Source of the DNA: Pseudomonadota bacterium
GTDB lineage: Bacteria; Desulfobacterota; JADFVX01
Length of the DNA stretch: 11,998 nt
Assembly (NCBI GenBank): GCA_015222755.1
Contig: JADFVX010000065.1
Coordinates: 1-11,998 of the forward strand
Direction: 5' to 3'
A program made the position numbers and the translations under genes. The notes under the pieces are model-generated. The model searched no databases and was not told the DNA's origin. It saw only the letters and a program-made list of their open reading frames with translations. Below, one piece after another: positions 1-7,881 of this stretch (position 1 is the stretch's first letter; every line of letters starts with the position of its first letter).

Positions 1-63
1 CACTAGTAGTATATGGGTATAAAATCTGCTAGACTTGAGCTCAAAGCTTAAACGAGGTCTGTC

Positions 64-2052
64 TTGCACGAGCTCCCCCTTCTTAAAGATATTGTCATAC
101 TGCTCTTTGCCTCTATCGTCACATCACTGGTCTTTTACCGTCTGAAGATACCCACGATTATAGGCTTTATACTGGGCGGCATCATCATCGGCCCCTACGG
201 TGCGGGGTTGATCCATGAAAAAGAACTCGTCGATGTTATGGCCGAGATCGGCATCGTCCTCCTTCTTTTTACCATCGGTATAGAGTTTTCTCTTTCAGAG
301 ATCAAGGCGATAGGAATCAGGGGGCTGACAGTCGCGCTGGCACAGGTGCTGCTGACTACCTTTGTCGTAGCCGGGGTGGCCACACTCTTTGGCATACCTA
401 TTATCGTCGCCTTCTTCATCGGTTTTGTCATCACCCTGAGCAGCACCGCAATAGTCCTGAAAATCTACATGGGCAACGGCGAAATCGAGGCGCCCCATGG
501 CAGGCTTGCACTGGGGACACTGCTGACCCAGGACATGGCAATAGTACCGATGGTGCTTTTTGTCCAGATATTCGGTGCAGGAGGAACGCCATCCTTTATT
601 GAGGTGAGCAAGACACTCGGTCTGGCTATTATTGCCGTTTTCGGCATCATTGCAGCGGCCTACTACATATTTCCACTGCTCCTTCGCAATGTGGTCAAGC
701 TTAACAGCAGCGAGGTCTTTACCATGGCGGGGATGTTCGTATGCCTGGGAACGGCATGGCTATCGGCACACTTCGGACTTTCTCTTGCGCTGGGCGCATT
801 TATCGCAGGTATCGTTATATCTGAATCGGAGTATAATCACCAGACTACCGCGTCGATCCTTCCCTTCCGGGACATCTTCAACTGCATATTCTTCATCTCC
901 ATAGGCATGCTGATAAAGGTAGAGGTCCTGTTTGAGCAGTGGCTGCCTGTACTTATTATGACCATCGCCATTATAGTCCTTAAATCTGCGATAATCACCG
1001 CAGTGACTACGGTGCTGCGCTACCCCTTGCGGATAGGATTTGTGACGGCTATGGGGCTGGCACAGGTGGGGGAATTTTCTTTCGTTCTCTTAAAGATAGG
1101 CGAAGGGCAGCAACTTATAGATCAGGGACTCTACCAGCTCTTTCTATCATCGATAGTATTCTCAATGATACTGACCCCCCTGCTTATCAAGCTAGCGCCG
1201 ATTATTGCCGAAAAGGTACGCGACTTGGGGCCGAAGATCGAAGAAACAGAAGAAATGCTGGGAGGCAAATCTGCAAGCGCCATCAACCACGTTATCATTG
1301 CGGGATATGGTATTGCAGGACAGCACCTGGCTAACGTCCTGAAAAAGACAGGCATTCCCTATGTCGTCATCGATATAAACCATGAAAATATCAAGATGGC
1401 ATCAAATGACGGGCACGACGCACACTATGGCGATGCCAGCTACTCTGAGGTATTGAAAAGCATAGGCGGCTCTGTGGCAAAGGTACTTGTTCTGGCCATA
1501 TCAGACCCGGCAGTGACCCGGCGCGCTATAAAGATAGCCAGGGCAGTCAACCCGAAACTTCATATCATAGTGCGTACGCAGTTTATGGGTGAGATAAATG
1601 CCCTTTCAGAACTCGGCGCCGATCAGGTTATCCCTGAGGAGTTCGAGACATCCATAGAGATCTTTTCCAGGGTGCTCAAGGAGTATAAAACGCCTGTAAA
1701 TATAATCCAGAACCAGATAGACATGATACGCTTGGAGGGCTATGCCATGCTGAGAGGCAGCTCGCTGAAAATGGAAAAGATAACAGAGCTTACGTCCTTC
1801 CTTGCAGCAAGCGTAAGCGAGACTTTTTTTGTCAGGCCCGGGAGCCCTGCCGATGGGAAGACTATAAGGGAGCTGAACCTTAGAAAGGAAAGCGGAGCCA
1901 GCATCATCGCTATTGCCAGCAAGGGGCAGACGAAAAGCAACCCTTCCCCGGACTATCTGATAGAGCACGATGACATACTTGTACTTCTTGGCAGTCACGC
2001 CGAGATTACAGCTGCTATAGAACTACTGAGCTTGCCTCCGGAGACAACTTGA
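64..2052 (+). CDS. Kef-type monovalent cation:proton antiporter with RCK (TrkA-N/TrkA-C) domains
   Basis: Inner-membrane CPA2-family transporter of 662 residues, expected to exchange K+ (or Na+) for protons under control of a cytosolic nucleotide-binding domain. Residues 1 to about 385 are about a dozen hydrophobic segments carrying Kef-like signatures: GIEFSL at 72-77, the QD pair at 156-157 in LLTQDMAIVP, and FGLSLALGAFIAG near 236-248. A Rossmann RCK_N domain follows, with GYGIAG around 414-419 and an acidic residue in VVIDIN near 437. A C-terminal RCK_C domain spans about 585-650. The length and domain order fit KefB/KefC-like proteins and the wider Kef/RosB group; which ion is moved cannot be read from sequence. 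The start is TTG at 64, with GAGG at 54-57 six bases upstream and no better ATG. A TATAAA-like -10 lies at 18-23, but its -35 would fall outside the window. No KefF/KefG-type ancillary gene is adjacent. Confidence 0.9.
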   Translation: MHELPLLKDIVILLFASIVTSLVFYRLKIPTIIGFILGGIIIGPYGAGLIHEKELVDVMAEIGIVLLLFTIGIEFSLSEIKAIGIRGLTVALAQVLLTTFVVAGVATLFGIPIIVAFFIGFVITLSSTAIVLKIYMGNGEIEAPHGRLALGTLLTQDMAIVPMVLFVQIFGAGGTPSFIEVSKTLGLAIIAVFGIIAAAYYIFPLLLRNVVKLNSSEVFTMAGMFVCLGTAWLSAHFGLSLALGAFIAGIVISESEYNHQTTASILPFRDIFNCIFFISIGMLIKVEVLFEQWLPVLIMTIAIIVLKSAIITAVTTVLRYPLRIGFVTAMGLAQVGEFSFVLLKIGEGQQLIDQGLYQLFLSSIVFSMILTPLLIKLAPIIAEKVRDLGPKIEETEEMLGGKSASAINHVIIAGYGIAGQHLANVLKKTGIPYVVIDINHENIKMASNDGHDAHYGDASYSEVLKSIGGSVAKVLVLAISDPAVTRRAIKIARAVNPKLHIIVRTQFMGEINALSELGADQVIPEEFETSIEIFSRVLKEYKTPVNIIQNQIDMIRLEGYAMLRGSSLKMEKITELTSFLAASVSETFFVRPGSPADGKTIRELNLRKESGASIIAIASKGQTKSNPSPDYLIEHDDILVLLGSHAEITAAIELLSLPPETT

Positions 2053-2078
2053 CGCTCCACAAGGGGCTATGCTAAATT
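2049..2078 (+). promoter_or_regulatory. candidate sigma70-type promoter for the zinc-ribbon/RDD gene
   Basis: TTGACG at 2049-2054 (5 of 6 matches to the -35 consensus) is separated by 18 bases from TAAATT at 2073-2078. TAAATT is preceded by TGC, an extended -10 feature. The -35 overlaps the TGA stop of the antiporter gene. Transcription would begin near 2085, about 34 bases before the ATG at 2119. This is pattern matching only. Confidence 0.4.
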
Positions 2079-2118
2079 CCGCTCCTGAAATAAACATGAC
2101 AAATCTTTTGGAGAATCA

Positions 2119-3129
2119 ATGAACTGCCCAAAATGCGGATATGTTAGTTTTGACCATCTCGATGAATGCAAGAACTGCGGCCAAGACCTGTTGGAGCACA
2201 AGGCCAGGCTGGGAATCAAGTCATTCAAAAAAAATGAAGCCTCAGAATTGCCCCTGGTTCTGGAAAATCCACAAGAGCTTCTTCCGCCAAGGCACAATGA
2301 AACCGCAATAGAGACAGAATCCACCGGCACTGAAACTGAAAGCGATGAAGGCCCGGAGATAGAAACTGGCATTTCAAGCATTGAAGATGATGATGAAATG
2401 GATGTTCCAGATCCCGAAGAAGATCCCTTTTTCCCTGACGACCTGCCTGTAGACACTAGCGATGACACATTATCGGCCAAGCTTGATTATATATTTGAAG
2501 ACAAAGAGGAAGGTGCTGCAATCGGGGACAGCTTGCAGATGCCGCTTGTATTCACCGAAAGAAGTAAAAACCCTATAATAGAAGAAACCCTTAGTGGCAA
2601 GACCGGACAGGAAGGCATAGTACCTCTTGTCAGCAAAACAGTATTTTTAAAAAGGGGGCTGGCCTTCGGGCTGGATTGTGCGATACTTTTGGGGACCCTG
2701 TGCCTTTTCCTTTACCTTGGTTTATTCATACTGAAAAGCAAGGCACTTATAAGTACTGCCGCCTTGACGATGGGCATTATAACGACAAAACTTCTAGTTC
2801 CAATAATCTTTCTCTCACTTGTTGTCAGCGCCGCATATTTCAGTTTCTTTCATGGAACAACGGGACAGACGCCCGGCAAGATGCTCTTTGATCTTAAGGT
2901 AGTTGGGCAGGACAATGGGGCAGTTGGGATGGACAAGGCCTTTCTTCGCTGGTTCGGCTATATAGTATCTGCTCTTCCGCTCATGGGCGGGTTTCTTATG
3001 GCCTTAAAGGACAAAAACGGACAGGCCCTGCATGACAGGATAGCTGGAACCTATGTGGTGGTAGCAAGACCTCAGACAGTGATAGAGGAAGAGGCGAACA
3101 GTTTGTCCTCCGAAAAAGGTAAAAACTAA
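2119..3129 (+). CDS. zinc-ribbon and RDD-domain membrane protein
   Basis: Predicted membrane protein of 336 residues with no assigned reaction. The N-terminus is a compact zinc ribbon with cysteines 3, 6, 17 and 20 (CPKC and CKNC). Residues about 40-135 form a low-complexity, strongly acidic and proline-containing linker rich in E, D, S and T. Residues about 172-316 are an RDD domain: R179 and D186 in the first hydrophobic helix, a second membrane segment near 224-245, the GQTPGKMLFDLKVV signature at 249-262, and QALHDRIAGTYVV at 302-314 with D306. RDD proteins are membrane proteins; some have been linked to ion or sodium transport, but that cannot be asserted here. The start is ATG at 2119 with GGAG at 2110-2113. 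It is convergent with nadA, and the two stop codons overlap. The ribbon-acidic linker-RDD arrangement is the notable point. Confidence 0.82.
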   Translation: MNCPKCGYVSFDHLDECKNCGQDLLEHKARLGIKSFKKNEASELPLVLENPQELLPPRHNETAIETESTGTETESDEGPEIETGISSIEDDDEMDVPDPEEDPFFPDDLPVDTSDDTLSAKLDYIFEDKEEGAAIGDSLQMPLVFTERSKNPIIEETLSGKTGQEGIVPLVSKTVFLKRGLAFGLDCAILLGTLCLFLYLGLFILKSKALISTAALTMGIITTKLLVPIIFLSLVVSAAYFSFFHGTTGQTPGKMLFDLKVVGQDNGAVGMDKAFLRWFGYIVSALPLMGGFLMALKDKNGQALHDRIAGTYVVVARPQTVIEEEANSLSSEKGKN

Positions 3130-4043
3130 TCTCTTGGCACTGCCAGCATCCTGTCAAGGGCGGCCTTTGCAGGCAGGCGTATCTCTTCCGGCACCTTTAC
3201 CACATTCTCCATCGTCTGCAGTGATTCAAGAAGGTCTTCCAGTGTGGTCAGTTTCATATTGGGGCAGATAAGACAATCCGAGGGCAAAATAAACTCTTTG
3301 TCAGGGTTTTCCTTGCGAAGACGGTAGAGTATACCCATCTCAGTTCCTATGATTATCTTTTTCGCATCTGTCTTCTTCGCAAATTCATACATACCTGAAG
3401 TACTGCATATGTGATCGGCATGTTCCAGTATTTCAGGGGCACATTCCGGATGCGCCATAAAAAGAGCACCGGGATTGTCCTCCTTCGCCTTTATCACCTC
3501 TTCAGGCATCAGCAAATGATGTGTTGGGCAGAAGCCCTCCCACCAGGTCACATTTTTTTCAGGTACCTGTTTGGCCACATACTGGGCAAGGTTTTTATCG
3601 GGGGTCATAAGTACGGTGTCGCCATCAACTGAGCGAACTACCTTGACTGCATTGGCCGAAGTGCAACAGATATCGCTTATGGCCTTAACATCCGCGGTAG
3701 AGTTGACATAGGTTACAATTGGCACACCGGGAATCTCTTTTTTCTTCTCCGCCAATGCCTCGGCATCTACCATATCCGCCATAGGGCAGCCGGCATCCAT
3801 CCGTGGGAGTATGACCGTCTTGTCCGGTGAAAGGATGGAGGCGCTTTCCGCCATAAAATGCACTCCGCAGAAAACAACCACATCTTTATCCGTATTTGCC
3901 GCCTCTATACTAAGACCAAGTGAGTCACCGGTAATATCGGCAATTTCCTGTATTTCGTCACGCTGGTAGTTATGGGCCAGTAAAAGGGCGTTACGCTCCT
4001 TTAGCAGGCACCTTATCTCTTTGACCATTTCTTCTTTGTTCAA
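3126..4043 (-). CDS. nadA: quinolinate synthase (NadA)
   Basis: [4Fe-4S] enzyme that condenses iminoaspartate with dihydroxyacetone phosphate to quinolinate, the first dedicated precursor in de novo NAD synthesis. The 305 residues match the short NadA type. Three cysteines sit in the contexts expected for cluster ligands: VVFCGVHFMAE, GFCPTHHLL and CLICPNMKL. LLAHNYQRDEIQ near the N-terminus, MDAGCPMADM, YVNSTADVKA, and HPEC with CSTSGM are further family signatures. The frame stays open to a TTG at 4106, but I choose TTG at 4043. AGGAG (minus strand, 4050-4054) lies six bases before it, family homology starts there, and the longer version would overlap the -35 element of a promoter. nadB and nadC are not in this window. 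The gene is monocistronic here and convergent with the RDD gene. Confidence 0.93.
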   Translation of the reverse strand: MNKEEMVKEIRCLLKERNALLLAHNYQRDEIQEIADITGDSLGLSIEAANTDKDVVVFCGVHFMAESASILSPDKTVILPRMDAGCPMADMVDAEALAEKKKEIPGVPIVTYVNSTADVKAISDICCTSANAVKVVRSVDGDTVLMTPDKNLAQYVAKQVPEKNVTWWEGFCPTHHLLMPEEVIKAKEDNPGALFMAHPECAPEILEHADHICSTSGMYEFAKKTDAKKIIIGTEMGILYRLRKENPDKEFILPSDCLICPNMKLTTLEDLLESLQTMENVVKVPEEIRLPAKAALDRMLAVPRD

Positions 4044-4049
4044 GGCGGT

Positions 4050-4054
4050 CTCCT
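4050..4054 (-). promoter_or_regulatory. ribosome binding site deciding the nadA start
   Basis: Reading the minus strand, AGGAG is followed by six bases and then TTG (4043-4041), the first codon of the NadA homology. No comparable site precedes the upstream TTG at 4106. Confidence 0.65.
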
Positions 4055-4076
4055 GAAGATGATTTTGATTCGGATA

Positions 4077-4106
4077 AATATGGCACAGGGGGCGGCTAAA
4101 AGTCAA
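4077..4106 (-). promoter_or_regulatory. candidate nadA promoter
   Basis: On the minus strand TTGACT (4106-4101; 5 of 6 to consensus) is followed after 18 bases by CATATT (4082-4077; 4 of 6). Initiation would fall around 4070, giving a leader of roughly 25 bases that includes the AGGAG site. No NrtR/NadR-like operator is evident. Confidence 0.45.
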
Positions 4107-4474
4107 CGGACTTGCCTGAGATCAAGCAAAAAATGCAACTAGGGAAAGTGGGGAAATTAAATATATTCACCTCTGCATCAGGCAGCTTAAGAGCGAAGTT
4201 GTAAGCTTCACCGGGGCCGGTTTTTTTCTTGGAGGGCAGAAAAAAACTATCTGTGGGCGCAAACCCACTGAATGAAAGAACAGCCATTATCTAATTGCCT
4301 GTCTCCCGTTCCTTTATTACCGGCAGAGGTGGATAAAACTTCAGCCTGTTTCTGATTTTTTATTGTATAAAGAAAGCCTCTCTTGGCCTCTACTCAGTGC
4401 TCGACTTTCACTTCCATTTATGGTAACTATCTATGGACTTTTAATTTTTCTTTTATACATCAAAGAGGAGACCT
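4107..4474. other. gene-poor spacer between nadA and the transaldolase gene
   Basis: About 370 bases between the divergent nadA and transaldolase genes. A 63-codon minus-strand reading frame (4287-4096) lies here, but it has no well-placed ribosome-binding site and no recognisable domain. I see no convincing terminator, RNA gene or repeat. The 3' part is AT-rich and presumably holds the transaldolase promoter, but I could not find a -35/-10 pair good enough to report. Confidence 0.5.
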
Positions 4475-5404
4475 ATGTTACGACCAGATGAGATACCTGC
4501 CCATATTGGCATGCGCAGAAAGATCATGGATGATACTCTTCCCACACCGGAAGGAAAACTGCTTCCACACCCGGCGGAAAAAGCCCCCAGAATATTTGCT
4601 GACACTGGAGACATTAAGGAGATCAGGCCGCTTCATGATGCAGGTATCATATCGGGTGTAACAACTAATCCTACACTTATGAAAAAGGCAGGTGCCGACT
4701 CCTGGGAAAGCGCCAAAAATATGATGAAGGAAATCGTCAAGCTCCTGGACCCTCACCCTGTTTCACTTGAACTGACAGAGATCACAAAAGAAAAGATGAT
4801 CCCGCAGGCAGAAAAACTTGCCTCCTACGGTCATAACGTAGTCATCAAGGTGCCTATTGGCGGTTATGAAGCGGTAGACAGCTCCATAGATAGAAATACA
4901 GGCCTCAAGGTCCTGCACGAACTATGGTCAAGAGATATAAAAACAAATGCCACCCTCATCTTTAACAGCACCCAGGCCCTCTGGGCAGCTCGTGCAGGGG
5001 CCACATATGTTTCTCCTTTTTTGGGGCGTGTGGCAGATTATATGTACAAACATGATGCCGTAGAGATGCCTCTTGGAAATTCCCTGTACCACATGGAAGA
5101 CCACCGTGGAGGCAAGGAAAACAGCCGCCTCTTCAATACCTCCTACGTCGCTGCGGGCGGCGATAGAAAGGATGCCGGCATAAGGCTGATCCACGAGATA
5201 GCCGTTATCTTTGCCAACTACCGCATAAAAACGGAGGTGCTTGCCGCCTCCTACAGGAACGATGTGCAGGTTCCGGAATCACTACTCTGCGGGGCAGACA
5301 TCCTCACCGTGCCGGCACCTATCCTTATGGCTGTGGCCGACCATCCTCTGACCGATGAAGGCATGAAGGCATTTGTGGAAGACAGCAAAGCTTTCGATCA
5401 CTAG
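4475..5404 (+). CDS. transaldolase family protein (TalC/FSA-like core with extensions)
   Basis: TIM-barrel class I aldolase of 309 residues, predicted to form a Schiff base with sugar phosphates in the non-oxidative pentose phosphate pathway. Family signatures in order are FADTGDIKEI (41-50), GIISGVTTNPTLMKK (57-71), VSLELTEI (96-103), the VIKVP strand with the likely Schiff-base lysine K125, KTNATLIFNSTQALWAARAG (156-175), YVSPFLGRVADY (178-189), IKTEVLAASYRN (251-262) and CGADILTVPAPIL (272-284). It is longer than the roughly 220-residue FSA/TalC type because of about 38 extra N-terminal residues and an insertion at about 190-230 containing MEDHRGGKENS. The start is ATG at 4475 with AGGAG eight bases upstream. 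Whether it is a true transaldolase or a fructose-6-phosphate aldolase cannot be decided from this sequence. Confidence 0.88.
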   Translation: MLRPDEIPAHIGMRRKIMDDTLPTPEGKLLPHPAEKAPRIFADTGDIKEIRPLHDAGIISGVTTNPTLMKKAGADSWESAKNMMKEIVKLLDPHPVSLELTEITKEKMIPQAEKLASYGHNVVIKVPIGGYEAVDSSIDRNTGLKVLHELWSRDIKTNATLIFNSTQALWAARAGATYVSPFLGRVADYMYKHDAVEMPLGNSLYHMEDHRGGKENSRLFNTSYVAAGGDRKDAGIRLIHEIAVIFANYRIKTEVLAASYRNDVQVPESLLCGADILTVPAPILMAVADHPLTDEGMKAFVEDSKAFDH

Positions 5405-5468
5405 ACAGACCATATAAAAAATAGCATATTGAAGCACAGATTCTGCCCTTGTTTCATGCAGTTTTCCT

Positions 5469-5497
5469 TTGACATGAATTGCTCATTTGGCTATCAT
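5469..5497 (+). promoter_or_regulatory. strong sigma70-type promoter of the polyprenyl synthase gene
   Basis: A perfect -35 box TTGACA (5469-5474), a 17-base spacer and TATCAT (5492-5497; 5 of 6 to the -10 consensus). The expected start of transcription is about 5503-5505, only some ten bases before the ATG at 5514. The alternative TTG start at 5487 lies inside this promoter, so it cannot be used on a transcript from here. Confidence 0.65.
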
Positions 5498-5513
5498 ACA
5501 CGCTTCTTTTATT

Positions 5514-6488
5514 ATGGATATTCAAAAAACATTAGAGTTCATTTCCGACGATCTCACCAGAGTTGAAGAGGAGTTCAAGCACAACCTGAAATCAGAGGTG
5601 CAGCTGATTTCAACGGTTGGTGAATACCTCCTCTTAAGCGGTGGAAAGAGAATTCGCCCCATCCTTCTCCTCCTTGCCGCAAGGCTTTCAGGCTACGGCG
5701 GAGACAAACATATCCTCCTTGCAAGTGTTGTAGAATTTATACACACAGCAACATTGCTCCACGACGATGTAGTCGATAGTGCCGAACTCCGCCGGGGCCA
5801 GGAATCTTCGAACTCCATTTGGGGCAATGAGGCCTCTGTCCTCATAGGTGATTTTTTGTACTCAAAGTCATTCTCTATGGCCGTAAAGTGCGACAACATA
5901 AAAATACTGAGAACTCTGTCTGATGCTACAACAGACATGGCTCAGGGCATGGTGTTTGAACTAATCAAGACCAGCGATATGGAAACGACAGAGGAAGATT
6001 ACATACGTGTGATCATAGATAAAACTGCCGTACTGATAGCTGCTGCCTGCCAGGTGGGTGGAATTATTGCCGGAGTTGATGAAAGCAAGGAAAAAGCCCT
6101 CAGGGAATTTGGTATGAACATTGGAATAGCCTTTCAACTTATGGATGACAGAATGGATTACATATCCAATGAAGAGGCTTTTGGAAAAACAATAGGCACA
6201 GACCTTCAGGAAGGAAAAATAACTCTTCCCCTTATTAATGCATTAGAGGAATGTAGCGGAGCAGAACGTGAGTATATAGCTGGCCTTGTCGAGTCAGAAA
6301 ACATTACTGACAAAGAGTTTCAGGAAGCCCTTGTCATTATAAACAGATATGGTGGAATAGAGTACACGCTTGACAAGGCAAAAGACTATATTTCCAAGGC
6401 AAAAAACAGCATAGCCATCTTCGAAGATTCTAATGAAAAAAACGCACTTTTGGAACTTGCAGACTACGTCATAGAGAGAGAATGCTGA
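5514..6488 (+). CDS. ispB: long-chain polyprenyl diphosphate synthase (octaprenyl/IspB-like)
   Basis: Trans-prenyltransferase of 324 residues that elongates farnesyl or geranylgeranyl diphosphate with IPP, supplying the side chain of respiratory quinones. Seen in the sequence: GGKRIRP (43-49), FIHTATLLHDDVVD with the first aspartate-rich motif DDVVD at 84-88, a basic RRG just after it, GNEASVLIGDFLYSKSF (104-120), and the second motif DDRMD at 211-215 followed by GKTIGTDLQEGKITLPLI (224-241). The residue five before the first motif is alanine (A79), a small residue typical of long-chain synthases. The length matches E. coli IspB (323). The frame is open upstream to TTG at 5487, but the ATG at 5514 is preferred because of the promoter. 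No Shine-Dalgarno is visible, so translation may be leaderless-like. Exact chain length is not determinable. Confidence 0.9.
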   Translation: MDIQKTLEFISDDLTRVEEEFKHNLKSEVQLISTVGEYLLLSGGKRIRPILLLLAARLSGYGGDKHILLASVVEFIHTATLLHDDVVDSAELRRGQESSNSIWGNEASVLIGDFLYSKSFSMAVKCDNIKILRTLSDATTDMAQGMVFELIKTSDMETTEEDYIRVIIDKTAVLIAAACQVGGIIAGVDESKEKALREFGMNIGIAFQLMDDRMDYISNEEAFGKTIGTDLQEGKITLPLINALEECSGAEREYIAGLVESENITDKEFQEALVIINRYGGIEYTLDKAKDYISKAKNSIAIFEDSNEKNALLELADYVIEREC

Positions 6489-6577
6489 TCTTTCAGCAAT
6501 TCCCCCTTTGTTTCAAATATATCTATATTCCAAACGATTAGACCTTTCACTGAATTTTATACAGGAAAAGAAAGACC

Positions 6578-7837
6578 ATGAAAAAACTGGATAAATTTCG
6601 CCTTAGGCTAGGAAAACAGGAATTTGTTCCCATAATGCTTGGGGGCATGGGTATGGACATATCTACTGCCGAGATGGCTATAGAGTTCAGTCGTCTGGGC
6701 GGCATAGGTCACATATCAGACGCAATGGTAGAAGCTGTATCGGACAGGCGTTTTGGCACCCACTTTGTCAAGGACAAGTACCAGCTTTATAAGCGCCTTG
6801 CTTCCAGCCCCAACAAGGCCGAGGTCCAGTTTGACCTGGAACTACTGCGAAAAGCCGCCACTCTCCATGTGGAAAAAACGATGAATGAAAAGCGTGGTGA
6901 TGGCGGAATATACATCAACTGCATGGAAAAGCTGACGATGAACAATCCGAAAGAAACGCTTCAAGTCAGACTTTCAGCTGCAATGGATGCAGGTATAGAC
7001 GGTATAACATTGAGCGCCGGTCTTCATCTGGGCAGCTTTGAACTGATTAAAGACCACCCACGTTTCAGGGATGTAAAACTTGGAATTATCGTCTCCTCCC
7101 TAAGGGCATTGACACTTTTCCTAAAACGCGCTGCCCGCGTGGACAGACTCCCTGACTTTGTCGTAGTAGAAGGCCCTCTTGCCGGCGGCCACCTTGGCTT
7201 CGGACTGGAAGACTGGAAAAAATATAACCTTAAAGACATAACAACAGAGGTCCTGAACCATCTGGAGGAAAAGGGCCTTGCGATCCCTGTCATCCCCGCA
7301 GGAGGTATTTTTACAGGAACAGACGGGGTGGAGTTTCTGGAGATGGGCGCTTCTGCCATACAGGTTGCAAACCGTTTTACCATCACAGAAGAAAGCGGCC
7401 TTCTTGCTGATGCAAAACAGGAGTACCTGAAGGCGACGGAATCCGACGTTGAAGTAAATATGACATCTCCCACGGGCTATCCGATGCGTATGCTAAAAAT
7501 AAGTCCCTCCACCGGTTCCGGCGTAAAGCCGAACTGCGAGTCTCTGGGATACCTGCTCGACAGGGACGGCAACTGTTCATACATAGCCGCCTATGGCCGC
7601 GCCTCAGAAGGCAAAAAGGGCAGGATCTCTGTTGATGAAAAGACCTGTCTATGTACCCACATGAGAAACTATAAATGCTGGACATGCGGCCACTATGTCT
7701 ACAGGCTGAAAGACACCACCAACCTGCTGCCGGACGGGACATATCAGCTGCTTACAACGGCACATGTTTTTAAAGACTACCAGTTCAGCACCGACCACGA
7801 GATAAAACTCCCCCCCCTGCCCCCGGCAGAAAAATAG
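6578..7837 (+). CDS. nitronate monooxygenase / 2-nitropropane dioxygenase family flavoprotein with cysteine-rich C-terminus
   Basis: FMN-binding TIM-barrel protein of 419 residues in the NPD family, which includes nitronate monooxygenases and FabK-type enoyl-ACP reductases. Seen: VPIMLGGMGMDIS (17-29), FSRLGGIGHIS (38-47), DAGIDGITLSAGLH (137-150), VVVEGPLAGGHLGFG (195-209) with H205 where the family's catalytic histidine lies, IPVIPAGGIFTGTDG (236-250) and EMGASAIQVANRF (255-267), which form the phosphate-binding end of the barrel. Where many nitronate monooxygenases have PIIQGGMG, this protein has leucine for the glutamine (L21). The last 100 residues carry C320, C333, C357, C359, C367 and C370 (CLCT...CWTCGH), which look able to bind a metal or iron-sulfur cluster. 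It lies 44 bases before the cysteine desulfurase gene on the same strand. The substrate is unknown. ATG at 6578 is preceded by a weak purine-rich AGGAAAAG. Confidence 0.82.
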   Translation: MKKLDKFRLRLGKQEFVPIMLGGMGMDISTAEMAIEFSRLGGIGHISDAMVEAVSDRRFGTHFVKDKYQLYKRLASSPNKAEVQFDLELLRKAATLHVEKTMNEKRGDGGIYINCMEKLTMNNPKETLQVRLSAAMDAGIDGITLSAGLHLGSFELIKDHPRFRDVKLGIIVSSLRALTLFLKRAARVDRLPDFVVVEGPLAGGHLGFGLEDWKKYNLKDITTEVLNHLEEKGLAIPVIPAGGIFTGTDGVEFLEMGASAIQVANRFTITEESGLLADAKQEYLKATESDVEVNMTSPTGYPMRMLKISPSTGSGVKPNCESLGYLLDRDGNCSYIAAYGRASEGKKGRISVDEKTCLCTHMRNYKCWTCGHYVYRLKDTTNLLPDGTYQLLTTAHVFKDYQFSTDHEIKLPPLPPAEK

Positions 7838-7881
7838 CCACATTTTTAGCTTGGGATGAAACAAACTGCTAACTGAAACGG

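Noticed and set aside
1606..1998. 130-codon minus-strand reading frame within the antiporter gene
   Set aside because: Out-of-frame shadow of a well-supported RCK domain, with no ribosome-binding site or domain.
4044..4106. 21-residue N-terminal extension of NadA from the TTG at 4106
   Set aside because: It has no family similarity and no ribosome-binding site, and its first codons coincide with a -35 element; AGGAG plus TTG at 4043 fits better.
4208..4230. GC-rich CCGGGGCCGG followed by a T-run, resembling a plus-strand terminator
   Set aside because: The only symmetrical pairing leaves a two-base loop, which cannot form, and no plus-strand gene ends just upstream.
4096..4287. 63-codon minus-strand reading frame upstream of nadA
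   Set aside because: No ribosome-binding site at a usable distance, no recognisable domain, and it would overlap the proposed nadA promoter. Kept only as a note in the spacer entry.
5487..5513. TTG start for the polyprenyl synthase adding nine residues
   Set aside because: The codon lies between the -35 and -10 boxes of a near-consensus promoter, and homology to IspB begins at the ATG.
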